This document shows, one piece after another, positions 15,990 to 22,990 of a DNA stretch of 24,436 nt. Both the position numbers and the translations under genes were made by a program. Source of the stretch: an uncultured beta proteobacterium (lineage in GTDB: Bacteria > Pseudomonadota > Gammaproteobacteria > Burkholderiales > Burkholderiaceae_C); contig CAILKA010000132.1 of NCBI GenBank assembly GCA_903834645.1, positions 1-24,436 of the forward strand, read 5' to 3'. The notes beneath the pieces were generated by a model that was not told the origin of the DNA, did no database searches, and saw only the letters and a list, made by a program, of their open reading frames with translations. The first letter of the stretch is position 1. The number at the start of each line of letters is the position of its first letter.

Positions 15990-17099
15990 TCAGGGCACGA
16001 TCGCCGCGCGCAGCACCTTGCGATCCTCCGCATCCTTCATCGCCTGACCCACCTTGTCCAGCGGGTAGACCCCGTCGACGAGGTCCTTGAAGGGAAAGCG
16101 ATGACGGTTCACGGTCACGAAGTCCAGCGCCTCGATGAGGTGGCGCGGGTGGTAGTTGTGCACGCCGCGCAAGGTGATGAGCTTGCGCAGGATCTGGTTG
16201 ACGTCGAGGCTCACGAAGGAGTCCGGGTTGACCACGCCGCCCAGCACGTAGTGCCCGCCCGTGCGCAGCATCTGGATGCCCGAAGGGATCACGCTCGGGT
16301 AGCCGCACACCTCGATCACCGCATCGGCGCCTTCGGGCTTGCACAGGGCCTTCACCTTCTTGACGAGCTCGGCCTCGGTCATGGAGGAAGGGTCGAAGAC
16401 GTGGTCGCAGCCGAAGCGCTTGCCCAGCTCCTGGCGCGCCGCCACGGTGTCCAGCCCGATCACGAGCCGGGCCCCACGCGCCTTGGCAATCGCGCAGGCG
16501 TACAGCCCCAGCAGGCCCAGGCCCTGCACCACGACCGAGTCGCCCATGCGGATCTCGGCCTGTTCGGTCACGCACATGACGGTGGCCACGCCGCAGTTCA
16601 CCGGGGTGGCCTCGGCGTCCGAGAGCTCGTCGGGCAGGCGCAGGATCCACGAGCGGGGCACGATGTAGCAGTACTGTCCGAATCCCCCGTGATGGTGCGG
16701 CTCGGTCGTGACGGCCATATGACCGTACTTGTCCACGCCCGGGGATTTCTGCGGCAGGTCCAGCACCTCGGTGTAGTAGTTGTCACCGGGGATGAAGTAC
16801 TCGCTCCAGGTGATGCGGTCGCCCTCGCGCAGCGGGTCGCCCCGCATGTCCTTCGTCACGCCGTCGCCCAGCGCCACGATCGTGCCGATGATCTCGTGGC
16901 CCAGCACGCCCGGCGTGGGGTTGGGCCGGTGGCCGAGGTAGGAGTGGACATCCGAGCGGCAGATCGTGCACATGCGCACCTTCACGAGCACCTCGCCGGG
17001 GCGCGGCTCGCGGATGGGGAACATGCGCAGCTCGAACGGTGCGTTGGGCCGGTCGTAGACGGCCACCAGGCCTTCGGTGGGATGCATGGTGGCGCTCAC
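15990..17099 (-). CDS. Zinc-type alcohol dehydrogenase associated with phosphonate catabolism (HpnZ/TIGR03366-like)
   Basis: A 369-aa medium-chain dehydrogenase. The GroES-like half keeps all three catalytic-zinc ligands: C47 in 'ICRSDVH', H68-E69 in 'LGHEIIG', and C169 in 'VNCG'. The Rossmann half has GxGxxG at residues 193-198 ('GLGLLG'). The overall pattern, including 'LPQKxxxxxKYGH', resembles the uncharacterised phosphonate-associated alcohol dehydrogenase clade. The lobe that normally holds four structural-zinc cysteines (about residues 99-119) contains none. The start is GTG at 17099, overlapping the phnA stop (GTGA); ATG at 17087 is an alternative. In this operon it could oxidise a hydroxy-phosphonate such as 2-hydroxyethylphosphonate to the aldehyde used by PhnY, but that is inference. 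Confidence 0.8.
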   Translation of the reverse strand: MSATMHPTEGLVAVYDRPNAPFELRMFPIREPRPGEVLVKVRMCTICRSDVHSYLGHRPNPTPGVLGHEIIGTIVALGDGVTKDMRGDPLREGDRITWSEYFIPGDNYYTEVLDLPQKSPGVDKYGHMAVTTEPHHHGGFGQYCYIVPRSWILRLPDELSDAEATPVNCGVATVMCVTEQAEIRMGDSVVVQGLGLLGLYACAIAKARGARLVIGLDTVAARQELGKRFGCDHVFDPSSMTEAELVKKVKALCKPEGADAVIEVCGYPSVIPSGIQMLRTGGHYVLGGVVNPDSFVSLDVNQILRKLITLRGVHNYHPRHLIEALDFVTVNRHRFPFKDLVDGVYPLDKVGQAMKDAEDRKVLRAAIVP

Positions 17100-18358
17100 A
17101 GCGTGCCGTTGATCGCGAAGTCGAAGATCTGGTAGCTCTTGAGCGGCATGCCCGCGGCCTTGAGCCGGTAGGCATCGTTCAGCGGCCGGTTCACGATGAA
17201 CGGCACCTTGGCCTCCGAGACACCGCCGTGCGTGCGCAGCCGGTTGCCCTTGAGGCCCGCGAGGTCATGCCGGTCGCGCGAGCTGCCGATGCACACGTCG
17301 TGGCGCGAGACCACCGCCACATCGGCCTCGCGGTCGTGCGGCATGTCGAAGACGCGGCAGGCCGTCTCGCGGTCCATCGCCGACTCGATGCCGTCGATGC
17401 CGCCGATGTGGGCAATGATCTCGCGCGCCGAGACCTTGCCGCGCGACCACACGCGCACGAAGCCGCCGAGCGAGCCGTGGTGGCCCACGAAGGCGTCGGT
17501 GATCGGGCAGATGACGACACACTCCTCCTTGCCGAACTTCTCGTCCAGGATGTCCTGGAGCCAGATGACGTTGGGCTCGCCGGCCGCGTTGCTCTTGTCG
17601 TTCATGCCGTGATCGGCCGTGAGCGCAAGGGTCACGTCCTGCGCCGCCAGGCGCCCGAACACGTCATCGAGCTTGCGATAGAAGGTGCGCGCATCCTCCT
17701 CCTCGGGCGACCACTTGTGCTGCACCCAGTCCGTCAGCGAGAGGTAGAGCAGCTCGGGGCGGCGCTCCTGCAGCAGCTTCAGGCCCGCTTCCAGCACGAA
17801 GAGCGAGAGCTCCATCGAGTACATGCCGGGCTTGTCCATGCCCATGAAGTCGAGCACGTTCTCGATCCCGTTCTCGGCCAGCGTGCAGCGCTCGACGAAC
17901 TCGGTGGAAAACGACACGTGGCGCCCGCCGGCGCAGTCCAGCCCCTTGGCGAGCTGCTTGCGCAGCTTGTCCTTGGCGGTGATGGAGACCACCCGCGCGC
18001 CGGCCTGCGCGAACTTGGTGATGATGGTGTCGCCGCGCAGCAGCTCCGGGCCCGTCATCACCACCGGCTGCCACGTGGCGGTGTCGAGGTAGAAGTTGCC
18101 GGAGATCCCGTGCTTGGAGGTCGGCGTGCCCGTGATGATCGACATGTTGTTCGGGCACGTGAACGACGGCATGGAGCCATCGGCCACGGCAGCGTAGCCC
18201 TCCTGCACGAAGCGCGCGATGTTCGGGATCGAACCGTCGGCCAGGAACTGGCGCAGGTAGGCCGGGTCGCCGCCGTCGATGCACACGACGACGACCGGGC
18301 GCAAGGGCCAGCGGTAGTCGGTGCCGTTGACGTGGACGGAGGAGGGATTCGTGCTCAT
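17096..18358 (-). CDS. phnA: Phosphonoacetate hydrolase
   Basis: A 420-aa alkaline-phosphatase-superfamily enzyme that hydrolyses the C-P bond of phosphonoacetate to acetate and phosphate, using two zinc ions. The expected ligands are all visible: D28 in 'VCIDGGDP', nucleophile T67 in 'PSFTCPNN', D210 and H214 in 'LTDWVQHKW', D249-H250 in 'TADHGMND', and H377 in 'RTHGG'. These spacings match Sinorhizobium and Pseudomonas PhnA to within a residue. Lys129 and Lys131 lie in the substrate-binding stretch 'ITAKDKLRK'. No signal peptide, so cytosolic. The ATG at 18358 has only a weak AGAAG ribosome-binding site. It is first in the string phnA-adh-phnDCEE-phnY, and its product-substrate relation to PhnY explains the cluster. 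Confidence 0.95.
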   Translation of the reverse strand: MSTNPSSVHVNGTDYRWPLRPVVVVCIDGGDPAYLRQFLADGSIPNIARFVQEGYAAVADGSMPSFTCPNNMSIITGTPTSKHGISGNFYLDTATWQPVVMTGPELLRGDTIITKFAQAGARVVSITAKDKLRKQLAKGLDCAGGRHVSFSTEFVERCTLAENGIENVLDFMGMDKPGMYSMELSLFVLEAGLKLLQERRPELLYLSLTDWVQHKWSPEEEDARTFYRKLDDVFGRLAAQDVTLALTADHGMNDKSNAAGEPNVIWLQDILDEKFGKEECVVICPITDAFVGHHGSLGGFVRVWSRGKVSAREIIAHIGGIDGIESAMDRETACRVFDMPHDREADVAVVSRHDVCIGSSRDRHDLAGLKGNRLRTHGGVSEAKVPFIVNRPLNDAYRLKAAGMPLKSYQIFDFAINGTL

Positions 18359-18389
18359 CGGATGGTTTCTTCTTGGTACGGGTGAGGGT

Positions 18390-18429
18390 GAAAGGAAAGA
18401 AGGAAGGGGGGAAGGAAGAGAGGAAAGAG
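18390..18429 (-). other. Forty-nucleotide polypurine/polypyrimidine tract in the phnA leader
   Basis: Positions 18390-18429 of the plus strand are purines without interruption, so the minus-strand transcript entering phnA has a 40-nt C/U-only stretch. It lies in the 111-nt gap between the GntR stop and the phnA start. Such a G-less, pyrimidine-rich RNA segment could act as a Rho-loading (rut-like) site, or the DNA could form a triplex. I see no convincing promoter or GntR operator in this gap. Confidence 0.6.
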
Positions 18430-18469
18430 CGGGCCAGGCAAAGGCTGGAGCAGCGCAGGCAGCGGGGCT

Positions 18470-19192
18470 TCAGGCGACTCCTGTCGTGCCAAGCGAGGCA
18501 TGCAGGCGCGCCCGGCTGGCCAGCACGTGCGCCGTCAGCAGGGCCTCTGCGCGCACCTCGTCTCGCGCCGAGACGGCCTCGACGATGGCCTGGTGCTCCT
18601 CGGTGGAAAGCGGGATGTTCTCGACGCTGCGCGAGATCGTGGCGCGGCGGTACAGGTCGAGTTGGTTGACCACGCCCCGGTAGTGCGCGAGCAGCGCGTT
18701 GTTGCGGGCCGCACGCGCGAGGCGATCGTGGAAGTCGACGTTGAGTACGAAGTACTCCTCGGGGCGGCGACCCTTCTGCACCTGGTGCATGCGCTTGACC
18801 AGGGCGCGCAGCTGCTCGATCTCGTCCAGGGAGATGCGCCGCGCCGCCAGCCGGCCGATCAGCCCCTCAAGGGCGGCACGCACCTCGTAGAACTCGTTGG
18901 CTTCGTCCAGCGAAACCTGGCGCACGAAGACCCCGCGGTTCTTCTCCACGCGCACGAGGCCGGCCTGGCCCAGCGCCGCGAAGGCCTCGCGCACGGGCCC
19001 GCGCGACACGCCCAGCGCCGTGGCCACCTCCACCTCGTTGAGCTTGGAGCCCGCCGGAATCTCGCCGGAGATGATGCGCCGCTCGAGCTCGCGCTGCGCC
19101 AGCGAGGACAGCGAGTGCTCGCGCAGCACGTCCAGCGCCTGCGCCGCCGCTGAAGGGGCGTCGGCCAGGCTCGAAGCGGAGCGCACGGACAT
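18470..19192 (-). CDS. GntR-family (FadR/FCD) transcriptional regulator of the phosphonate genes
   Basis: A 240-aa repressor-type regulator. The winged helix-turn-helix spans roughly residues 30-95 ('RELERRIISGEIPAGSKLNE' then 'LGVSRGPVREAFAALGQAGLV'). The FCD effector domain follows, with likely metal ligands in 'NVDFHDRL' (Asp and His), 'EEHQAIVE' and 'LLTAHV'. It matches the GntR clade (phnR_burk type) repeatedly found beside aminoethylphosphonate operons in Burkholderiales. I chose the ATG at 19192, where the family begins; the long upstream open frame runs antisense-like through the promoter and neighbouring gene. Its promoter overlaps a palindrome identical to one at the divergent Na/Pi-phnS promoters, so it probably autoregulates and controls those genes. 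The ligand may be a phosphonate or pathway intermediate. Confidence 0.88.
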   Translation of the reverse strand: MSVRSASSLADAPSAAAQALDVLREHSLSSLAQRELERRIISGEIPAGSKLNEVEVATALGVSRGPVREAFAALGQAGLVRVEKNRGVFVRQVSLDEANEFYEVRAALEGLIGRLAARRISLDEIEQLRALVKRMHQVQKGRRPEEYFVLNVDFHDRLARAARNNALLAHYRGVVNQLDLYRRATISRSVENIPLSTEEHQAIVEAVSARDEVRAEALLTAHVLASRARLHASLGTTGVA

Positions 19193-19200
19193 GGAGAGAG

Positions 19201-19230
19201 ATCCTACGGGCTGCAACGTCTGATTGTCAA
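19201..19230 (-). promoter_or_regulatory. Sigma-70 promoter of the GntR gene, near-leaderless
   Basis: On the minus strand TTGACA (19230-19225) is followed after 18 nt by TAGGAT (19206-19201). Only 8 nt separate the -10 box from the ATG at 19192, so transcription would start at or next to the start codon. The -35 box is embedded in the palindromic operator, which predicts repression by occlusion. The strong match in an otherwise GC-rich 50-nt gap makes chance unlikely. Confidence 0.7.
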
Positions 19231-19240
19231 CAATCTGCAA
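19223..19240. promoter_or_regulatory. GntR operator copy 1
   Basis: ATTGT-CA-ACAAT (19223-19234) is a perfect 5-bp inverted repeat with a 2-bp spacer, the form expected for GntR/FCD regulators. Positions 19224-19240 (TTGTCAACAATCTGCAA) are identical to 22912-22928. It overlaps the -35 box of the GntR gene itself and lies only a few bases past the stop of the hydroxyacid dehydrogenase gene. Confidence 0.75.
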
Positions 19241-19242
19241 AC

Positions 19243-20280
19243 TCAGTCCACAAAGCGCACCCCCTGGGTCTGCGCGCGCAGCCGCGGGTCGCCGGAGTGC
19301 ACGGTCACGGGCTCGCCCCGCAGCGCCTCGGCGCAGCGCGCGAGCGTCTCGTCCTCCAGGCGGCGCATCGCCTCGTGCGTGTAGAAGGTCAGGTGCGGCC
19401 ACAGGATCACGTTGCCCATCTCGTACAGCGGCGACAGCGGGTGGCCGCTGCGCGCCAGGGGCTCCTGGCCGTAGACGTCCAGCCCGGCCCCGCCGAGTCG
19501 ACCGGCCTGCAAGGCCTGCACGAGCGCCGCCTCGTCCACGATCTCGCCGCGCGAGACGTTCACGAGCACCGCTGCGGGCGGGAGCCACGCGAGTTCCCGG
19601 GCGCCGAGCAGGTGGCGCGTCTGCGCGTTGAGCACGCAGTGCACCGAGACCGCATCGCAGCGCGGCAGCATGGCCGCGAGCGACTCGCAGCGCTCCACCC
19701 CGGTCGGCCAACCCTCGGGCGGCACATGAGGGTCGAAAGCCAGCACCCGCATCCGAAAGCCCGCCGCCATGCGCGCCATGCTGCGCCCGATGCGCCCGCA
19801 ACCCACGAGGCCCAGGGTGCGGCCGGCCAGGTCGTGGGCCAGCCAGCGTGCCTCGGGCCAGATCCAGCCCTCGCCCTGCATGGCCTGCTGGATCGGCTTG
19901 ACCCGCTTGAGGAGTGCCATGAGCAGCATGAAGGCCCCTTCGGCCACCGTCTCCTCGGCGTAGGCCGGCACATTGACCACCGGTATGCCGCGCCTGCGAG
20001 CGGCATCGATGTCGATGGCATCGATGCCCACGCCGTACTTCACGATCGCCCTCAGGCGAGTGGCCGCCGCGATCACGTCAGCGCTGATGCGGGCGTAGCA
20101 CATCAGCAGCAGGTCGGCGTCGGCCACCTCGCGCGCAAGCACGGTCTCGGGCGTGCCGTCGGGCAGCAGCACCACCTGGCCACCAGCGGCCCGCAGGGCC
20201 TCGTCCACACGACCCATTTCGAGTTCGCGGTCGGTACGCACCACCTTGAAGGCCCTCGGTACCCCGTCGAGATTCATCAT
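19243..20280 (-). CDS. D-isomer-specific 2-hydroxyacid dehydrogenase
   Basis: A 345-aa NAD-dependent dehydrogenase of the SerA/CtBP superfamily. The N-terminal substrate half includes 'IVKYGVGIDAIDIDAARRRG' and 'NVPAYAEETVAE'. The Rossmann motif is 'LGLVGCGRIGRSMA', and the catalytic triad is R244 in 'NVSRGEIVDE', E273 in 'VYGQEPL' and H296 in 'WPHLTFYT'. There is no ACT domain, so it is not a full-length serine-pathway SerA. The ATG at 20280 is followed directly by a second ATG (20277); either may be used. It lies 29 nt after an EamA permease gene. In this setting it might interconvert a hydroxy-phosphonate and its keto form, or be a phosphite dehydrogenase relative, but overall it does not look especially PtxD-like. 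The reaction is unassigned. Confidence 0.85.
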   Translation of the reverse strand: MMNLDGVPRAFKVVRTDRELEMGRVDEALRAAGGQVVLLPDGTPETVLAREVADADLLLMCYARISADVIAAATRLRAIVKYGVGIDAIDIDAARRRGIPVVNVPAYAEETVAEGAFMLLMALLKRVKPIQQAMQGEGWIWPEARWLAHDLAGRTLGLVGCGRIGRSMARMAAGFRMRVLAFDPHVPPEGWPTGVERCESLAAMLPRCDAVSVHCVLNAQTRHLLGARELAWLPPAAVLVNVSRGEIVDEAALVQALQAGRLGGAGLDVYGQEPLARSGHPLSPLYEMGNVILWPHLTFYTHEAMRRLEDETLARCAEALRGEPVTVHSGDPRLRAQTQGVRFVD

Positions 20281-20309
20281 CTTCGTGCCCCGATTACCGG
20301 GTTCGTTGT

Positions 20310-21176
20310 TCAGCTCAGGCGCAGCGCCACCACGCCGCCCACGATCACCACCGCGCCCGCGGCCCGCTGCAGGCCGAAGCGCTCCTTGAGGACGAGCACC
20401 GACAGCACGGTGGCAAAGAGCACGGAGGTCTCCCGCAGCGCAGACACCGCCGCCACGGGGGCGCGCGTCATCGCCCACAGCGCGATCCAGTAGGAACCCA
20501 GCGACGCCAGCCCGCCCAGCGTGGCCAGCAGCCAGCGCTGGCGGGCGTAGGCCCACATCGCCGCCCGATCGCCGGCGCGGCGCCGCCAGGCCACCAGCGC
20601 CGGGTAGGGCACGCCGTCGAGCACGAACAGCAGCACCACGTAGGCGGCGGCCGTGCCGCCGGCAGCGGTGGCCGCGCGCACGCCGCTGCCGTCGACGAAG
20701 GTGTAGCCGGCGATCACGCAGGCATTGGCCAGGGCGAACCCCACGGCACGCCTGTGGTGCAGCGCCTGGGCGGGCCGGGCCAGCCCCACCAGCATCACGC
20801 CCAGCGTGATCGCGCACACCCCGAGCCAGGCCGGCCCCGACAGGGATTCGCCCAGCAAGGTGCTGCTGCCCAGTGCCACGAGCATCGGCGCGCTGCCGCG
20901 CATGATCGGATAGGTGGCACCCAGGTCACCGTGCTGGTAGGCCCCGGTGAGCGTGACGTAGTAGGCCACGTGGATGCACAGCGAGGTGGCCAGGAAGGGC
21001 CACGACTCGCGCGGAGGAAGACCCGTGTAGGCCAGCAGCGGGAGGCACACGACAGCCCCCAGGCCGTGCACGAGCGCGACATCGAGCTCCTTGTCGCCAC
21101 CGGCCTTCACGAGGGCATTCCACCCAGCGTGCAGCAGTGCCCCGACGAGCACCGCGACGACGACGAAGGTCTCCAC
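20310..21176 (-). CDS. EamA/DMT-superfamily permease (phosphonate-associated phn_DUF6-like)
   Basis: A 288-aa inner-membrane protein with about ten helices arranged as two EamA repeats. The opening 'LVGALLHAGWNALVKAGGDK' and 'GAYQHGDLGATYPIMRGSAPM' are typical of the EamA group noted near phosphonate operons (TIGR03340-like). Later blocks are 'SLGSYWIALWAMTRAPVAAVSALRE' (in two parts either side of the membrane) and 'VLKERFG'. The start is GTG at 21176, 27 nt after the Na/Pi gene; no ATG gives a full first helix. It probably moves a small organic solute, in either direction; the substrate is unknown. It belongs to the operon Na/Pi-EamA-hydroxyacid dehydrogenase. Confidence 0.82.
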   Translation of the reverse strand: METFVVVAVLVGALLHAGWNALVKAGGDKELDVALVHGLGAVVCLPLLAYTGLPPRESWPFLATSLCIHVAYYVTLTGAYQHGDLGATYPIMRGSAPMLVALGSSTLLGESLSGPAWLGVCAITLGVMLVGLARPAQALHHRRAVGFALANACVIAGYTFVDGSGVRAATAAGGTAAAYVVLLFVLDGVPYPALVAWRRRAGDRAAMWAYARQRWLLATLGGLASLGSYWIALWAMTRAPVAAVSALRETSVLFATVLSVLVLKERFGLQRAAGAVVIVGGVVALRLS

Positions 21177-21203
21177 CGCGCGGCGCCCTGCGAGCCCCGG
21201 GCC

Positions 21204-22877
21204 TCAGGCCGCCGGCCCGTCGCCGAGCTCGGCCAGGCGCGAGTCGCGCAGGCGCGTGTCGGCCAGTGCGCCGGCCGAGTCGAGGATCGGGTAGGCGATC
21301 GAGCAGATGTGGGAGTTGATGCGCTTGAGCTCGCTGATGAGGTCCAGGTGGAGGCTGCTCGTCTCGATGCTCTGCGCGGTGTTGTCCTGCAGCCGCGCGA
21401 TGTGGCGCGCTGCGTATTCCCGCTCGAGGTCGCGAAAGCGCGCCTTCTCCTCCAGCAGCTTACGCGCGTCGTGCACCCGGCCGTCCAGGAACACGCTCAT
21501 GCCCAGCCGCAGGTTGGCCAGCAGCCGCTCGTGCATGTGGCAGATCTCGGCCATGCCGGCCTCCGAGAAGCTGCGGCCCTTGCGGATCTTCTTGTCCTCC
21601 ACGTCCTGCAGCACGCGCTCGATGGTGTCGCCGATCTGCTCCATGTTGATCGTGAAGGAGACGATGTCCGTCCAGCGCCGGCCCTCGCGCTCGGACAGCG
21701 CCTCGCGCGAGATCTGCGTGAGGTAGAACTTGATGGCCGAGTAGAGCTCGTCGACCGTGTCGTCCAGCCGGCGCAGTTCCTCGGCCAACGTGAGGTCATT
21801 GGTCTTGATGACGTCGATCACGCCACGCAGCATGGTCTCCACCACGTCGGCCTGGTGCAGCGCCTCGCGCGCTGCGCAGCCGATGGCCAGCGTCGGCGTC
21901 GACAAGGCCACCGGGTCGAGGTGACGCGGACGACTCTGCGAGACGGGCTTGGGCGGCGCCACCATCCAGCGCTCCAGCGCGCGGGCCAGCACCCGCGTGA
22001 AACCGATGAAGGTGGCGGCCAGCAGGAGGTTGAAGGCCAGGTGGAAGGCCACCACCTGGGCCGGCACGGCTGCGAGATGCTGAGGCACCCACTCAACCGC
22101 CCACGGAATGAAAGGCAATGCGAGCACCGCGCCGGCCACCTTGAAGGCGAGGCTCCCCACCGGCAGGCGCCGCGTGGCCACGTCCGCACGCGAGGTGGAC
22201 AGCACCGCGAGCACCCCGCTGCCGATGTTGGCCCCCAGCACCAGGCCCAGCGCCACGCCCAGGGGCACCAGGCCTGCGCCGGCTAGCGTGGCCACCAGCA
22301 GCACGATGGCCAGCGACGAGTACGACAGCACCGTCAGCAGTGCGCCCACCAGGATGTCCAGCCCGATGTCGCTGGGCAGCGCGGCGAGCAGCTGGCGCAC
22401 CGCCGGCGAGGCGATGAGCGGGCGCGTGGCCTCGCCGATCAGGTGCAGCGCCAGCGTGATCAGCCCCACGCCGATGATCACCCGCCCCAGGCGCCCGGCG
22501 TTCGTCTTCTCGCGGCTGATGAAGAGCACCACGCCCACGAAGATCAGCAGCGGCGAGAGCCACGAGAGGTCGAACGAGAAGACGACGACCATGGCGGCCG
22601 TGCCGATGTCTGCTCCGAGCATCACGGCCAGCGCCGCGGCCGTGGCGATGAGGCCGCGCCCGACGAAGGAGGCCACGATCAGGCAGGTGGCCGTGCTCGA
22701 CTGCACCAGGCCCGTGACGGCGATGCCGGCGAGCATCGCCTGCAGCCGGTTGCCCACGCTGCGTGCGATCACCTCGCGCAGCGTGTCGCCGAAGAGGCGC
22801 AGCACCCCGGTGCGCACGATGTGGGTGCCCCAGACAAGCAGGGCGATCGCCGCCAGGAGGTTCAGGAGGTGCTGCAT
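21204..22877 (-). CDS. Na+/phosphate cotransporter with C-terminal PhoU-like domain
   Basis: A 557-aa inner-membrane protein of the PNaS (Na/Pi cotransporter II) family. Two inverted repeats are visible: 'GLVQSSTATCLIV' with 'GADIGTAAMVVV' in the first, and 'SYSSLAIVLLVATLAG' with 'GANIGSGVLAVL' in the second. Residues from about 350 on form a soluble helical PhoU-like domain ('FTINMEQIGDTIERVLQDVEDKK' in pieces). I chose the ATG at 22877, directly before the first helix; 17 upstream codons overlap the promoter. PNaS proteins move phosphate with sodium, and some are argued to export it. Here it could relieve phosphate released by PhnA. Its promoter carries the GntR operator, tying it to the phosphonate regulon. 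Confidence 0.9.
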   Translation of the reverse strand: MQHLLNLLAAIALLVWGTHIVRTGVLRLFGDTLREVIARSVGNRLQAMLAGIAVTGLVQSSTATCLIVASFVGRGLIATAAALAVMLGADIGTAAMVVVFSFDLSWLSPLLIFVGVVLFISREKTNAGRLGRVIIGVGLITLALHLIGEATRPLIASPAVRQLLAALPSDIGLDILVGALLTVLSYSSLAIVLLVATLAGAGLVPLGVALGLVLGANIGSGVLAVLSTSRADVATRRLPVGSLAFKVAGAVLALPFIPWAVEWVPQHLAAVPAQVVAFHLAFNLLLAATFIGFTRVLARALERWMVAPPKPVSQSRPRHLDPVALSTPTLAIGCAAREALHQADVVETMLRGVIDVIKTNDLTLAEELRRLDDTVDELYSAIKFYLTQISREALSEREGRRWTDIVSFTINMEQIGDTIERVLQDVEDKKIRKGRSFSEAGMAEICHMHERLLANLRLGMSVFLDGRVHDARKLLEEKARFRDLEREYAARHIARLQDNTAQSIETSSLHLDLISELKRINSHICSIAYPILDSAGALADTRLRDSRLAELGDGPAA

Positions 22878-22888
22878 GCGCGACCCCC

Positions 22889-22918
22889 ATTGAACCGCGG
22901 GGAGCCCGGAGTTGTCAA
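22889..22918 (-). promoter_or_regulatory. Promoter of the Na/Pi-EamA-dehydrogenase operon
   Basis: On the minus strand TTGACA (22918-22913) lies inside the operator palindrome and is followed after 18 nt by TTCAAT (22894-22889). The geometry is the same as in the GntR promoter. The -10 box lies 11 nt before the ATG at 22877, implying a very short leader. The -10 match is moderate (4 of 6). Confidence 0.55.
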
Positions 22919-22928
22919 CAATCTGCAA
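22911..22928. promoter_or_regulatory. GntR operator copy 2 between divergent genes
   Basis: The palindrome core TTGT-CA-ACAA, with GTTGTCAACAAT at 22911-22922, heads the 17-nt sequence at 22912-22928 that is identical to the copy before the GntR gene. It covers the -35 box of the minus-strand Na/Pi promoter and lies just upstream of the plus-strand -35 box at 22936, so one bound dimer could control both directions. Confidence 0.75.
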
Positions 22929-22935
22929 TAGAGTG

Positions 22936-22965
22936 TTGACAGCGTCGGCGCAGCCCCACTACCCT
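22936..22965 (+). promoter_or_regulatory. Candidate promoter for phnS
   Basis: TTGACA (22936-22941) is followed after 18 nt by TACCCT (22960-22965), a weak -10 box. Transcription would start near 22972 and give a leader of about 140 nt before the phnS ATG. The perfect -35 with a poor -10 suggests dependence on an activator or partial activity. Confidence 0.45.
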
Positions 22966-22990
22966 GTGGCGTCGCGCGACCCTCACGTGG

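Noticed and set aside
19243..20280. Phosphite dehydrogenase (PtxD) assignment
   Set aside because: The superfamily and catalytic triad fit, but the surrounding sequence does not resemble PtxD more than other D-2-hydroxyacid dehydrogenases, and PtxABC-type genes are not distinguishable here.
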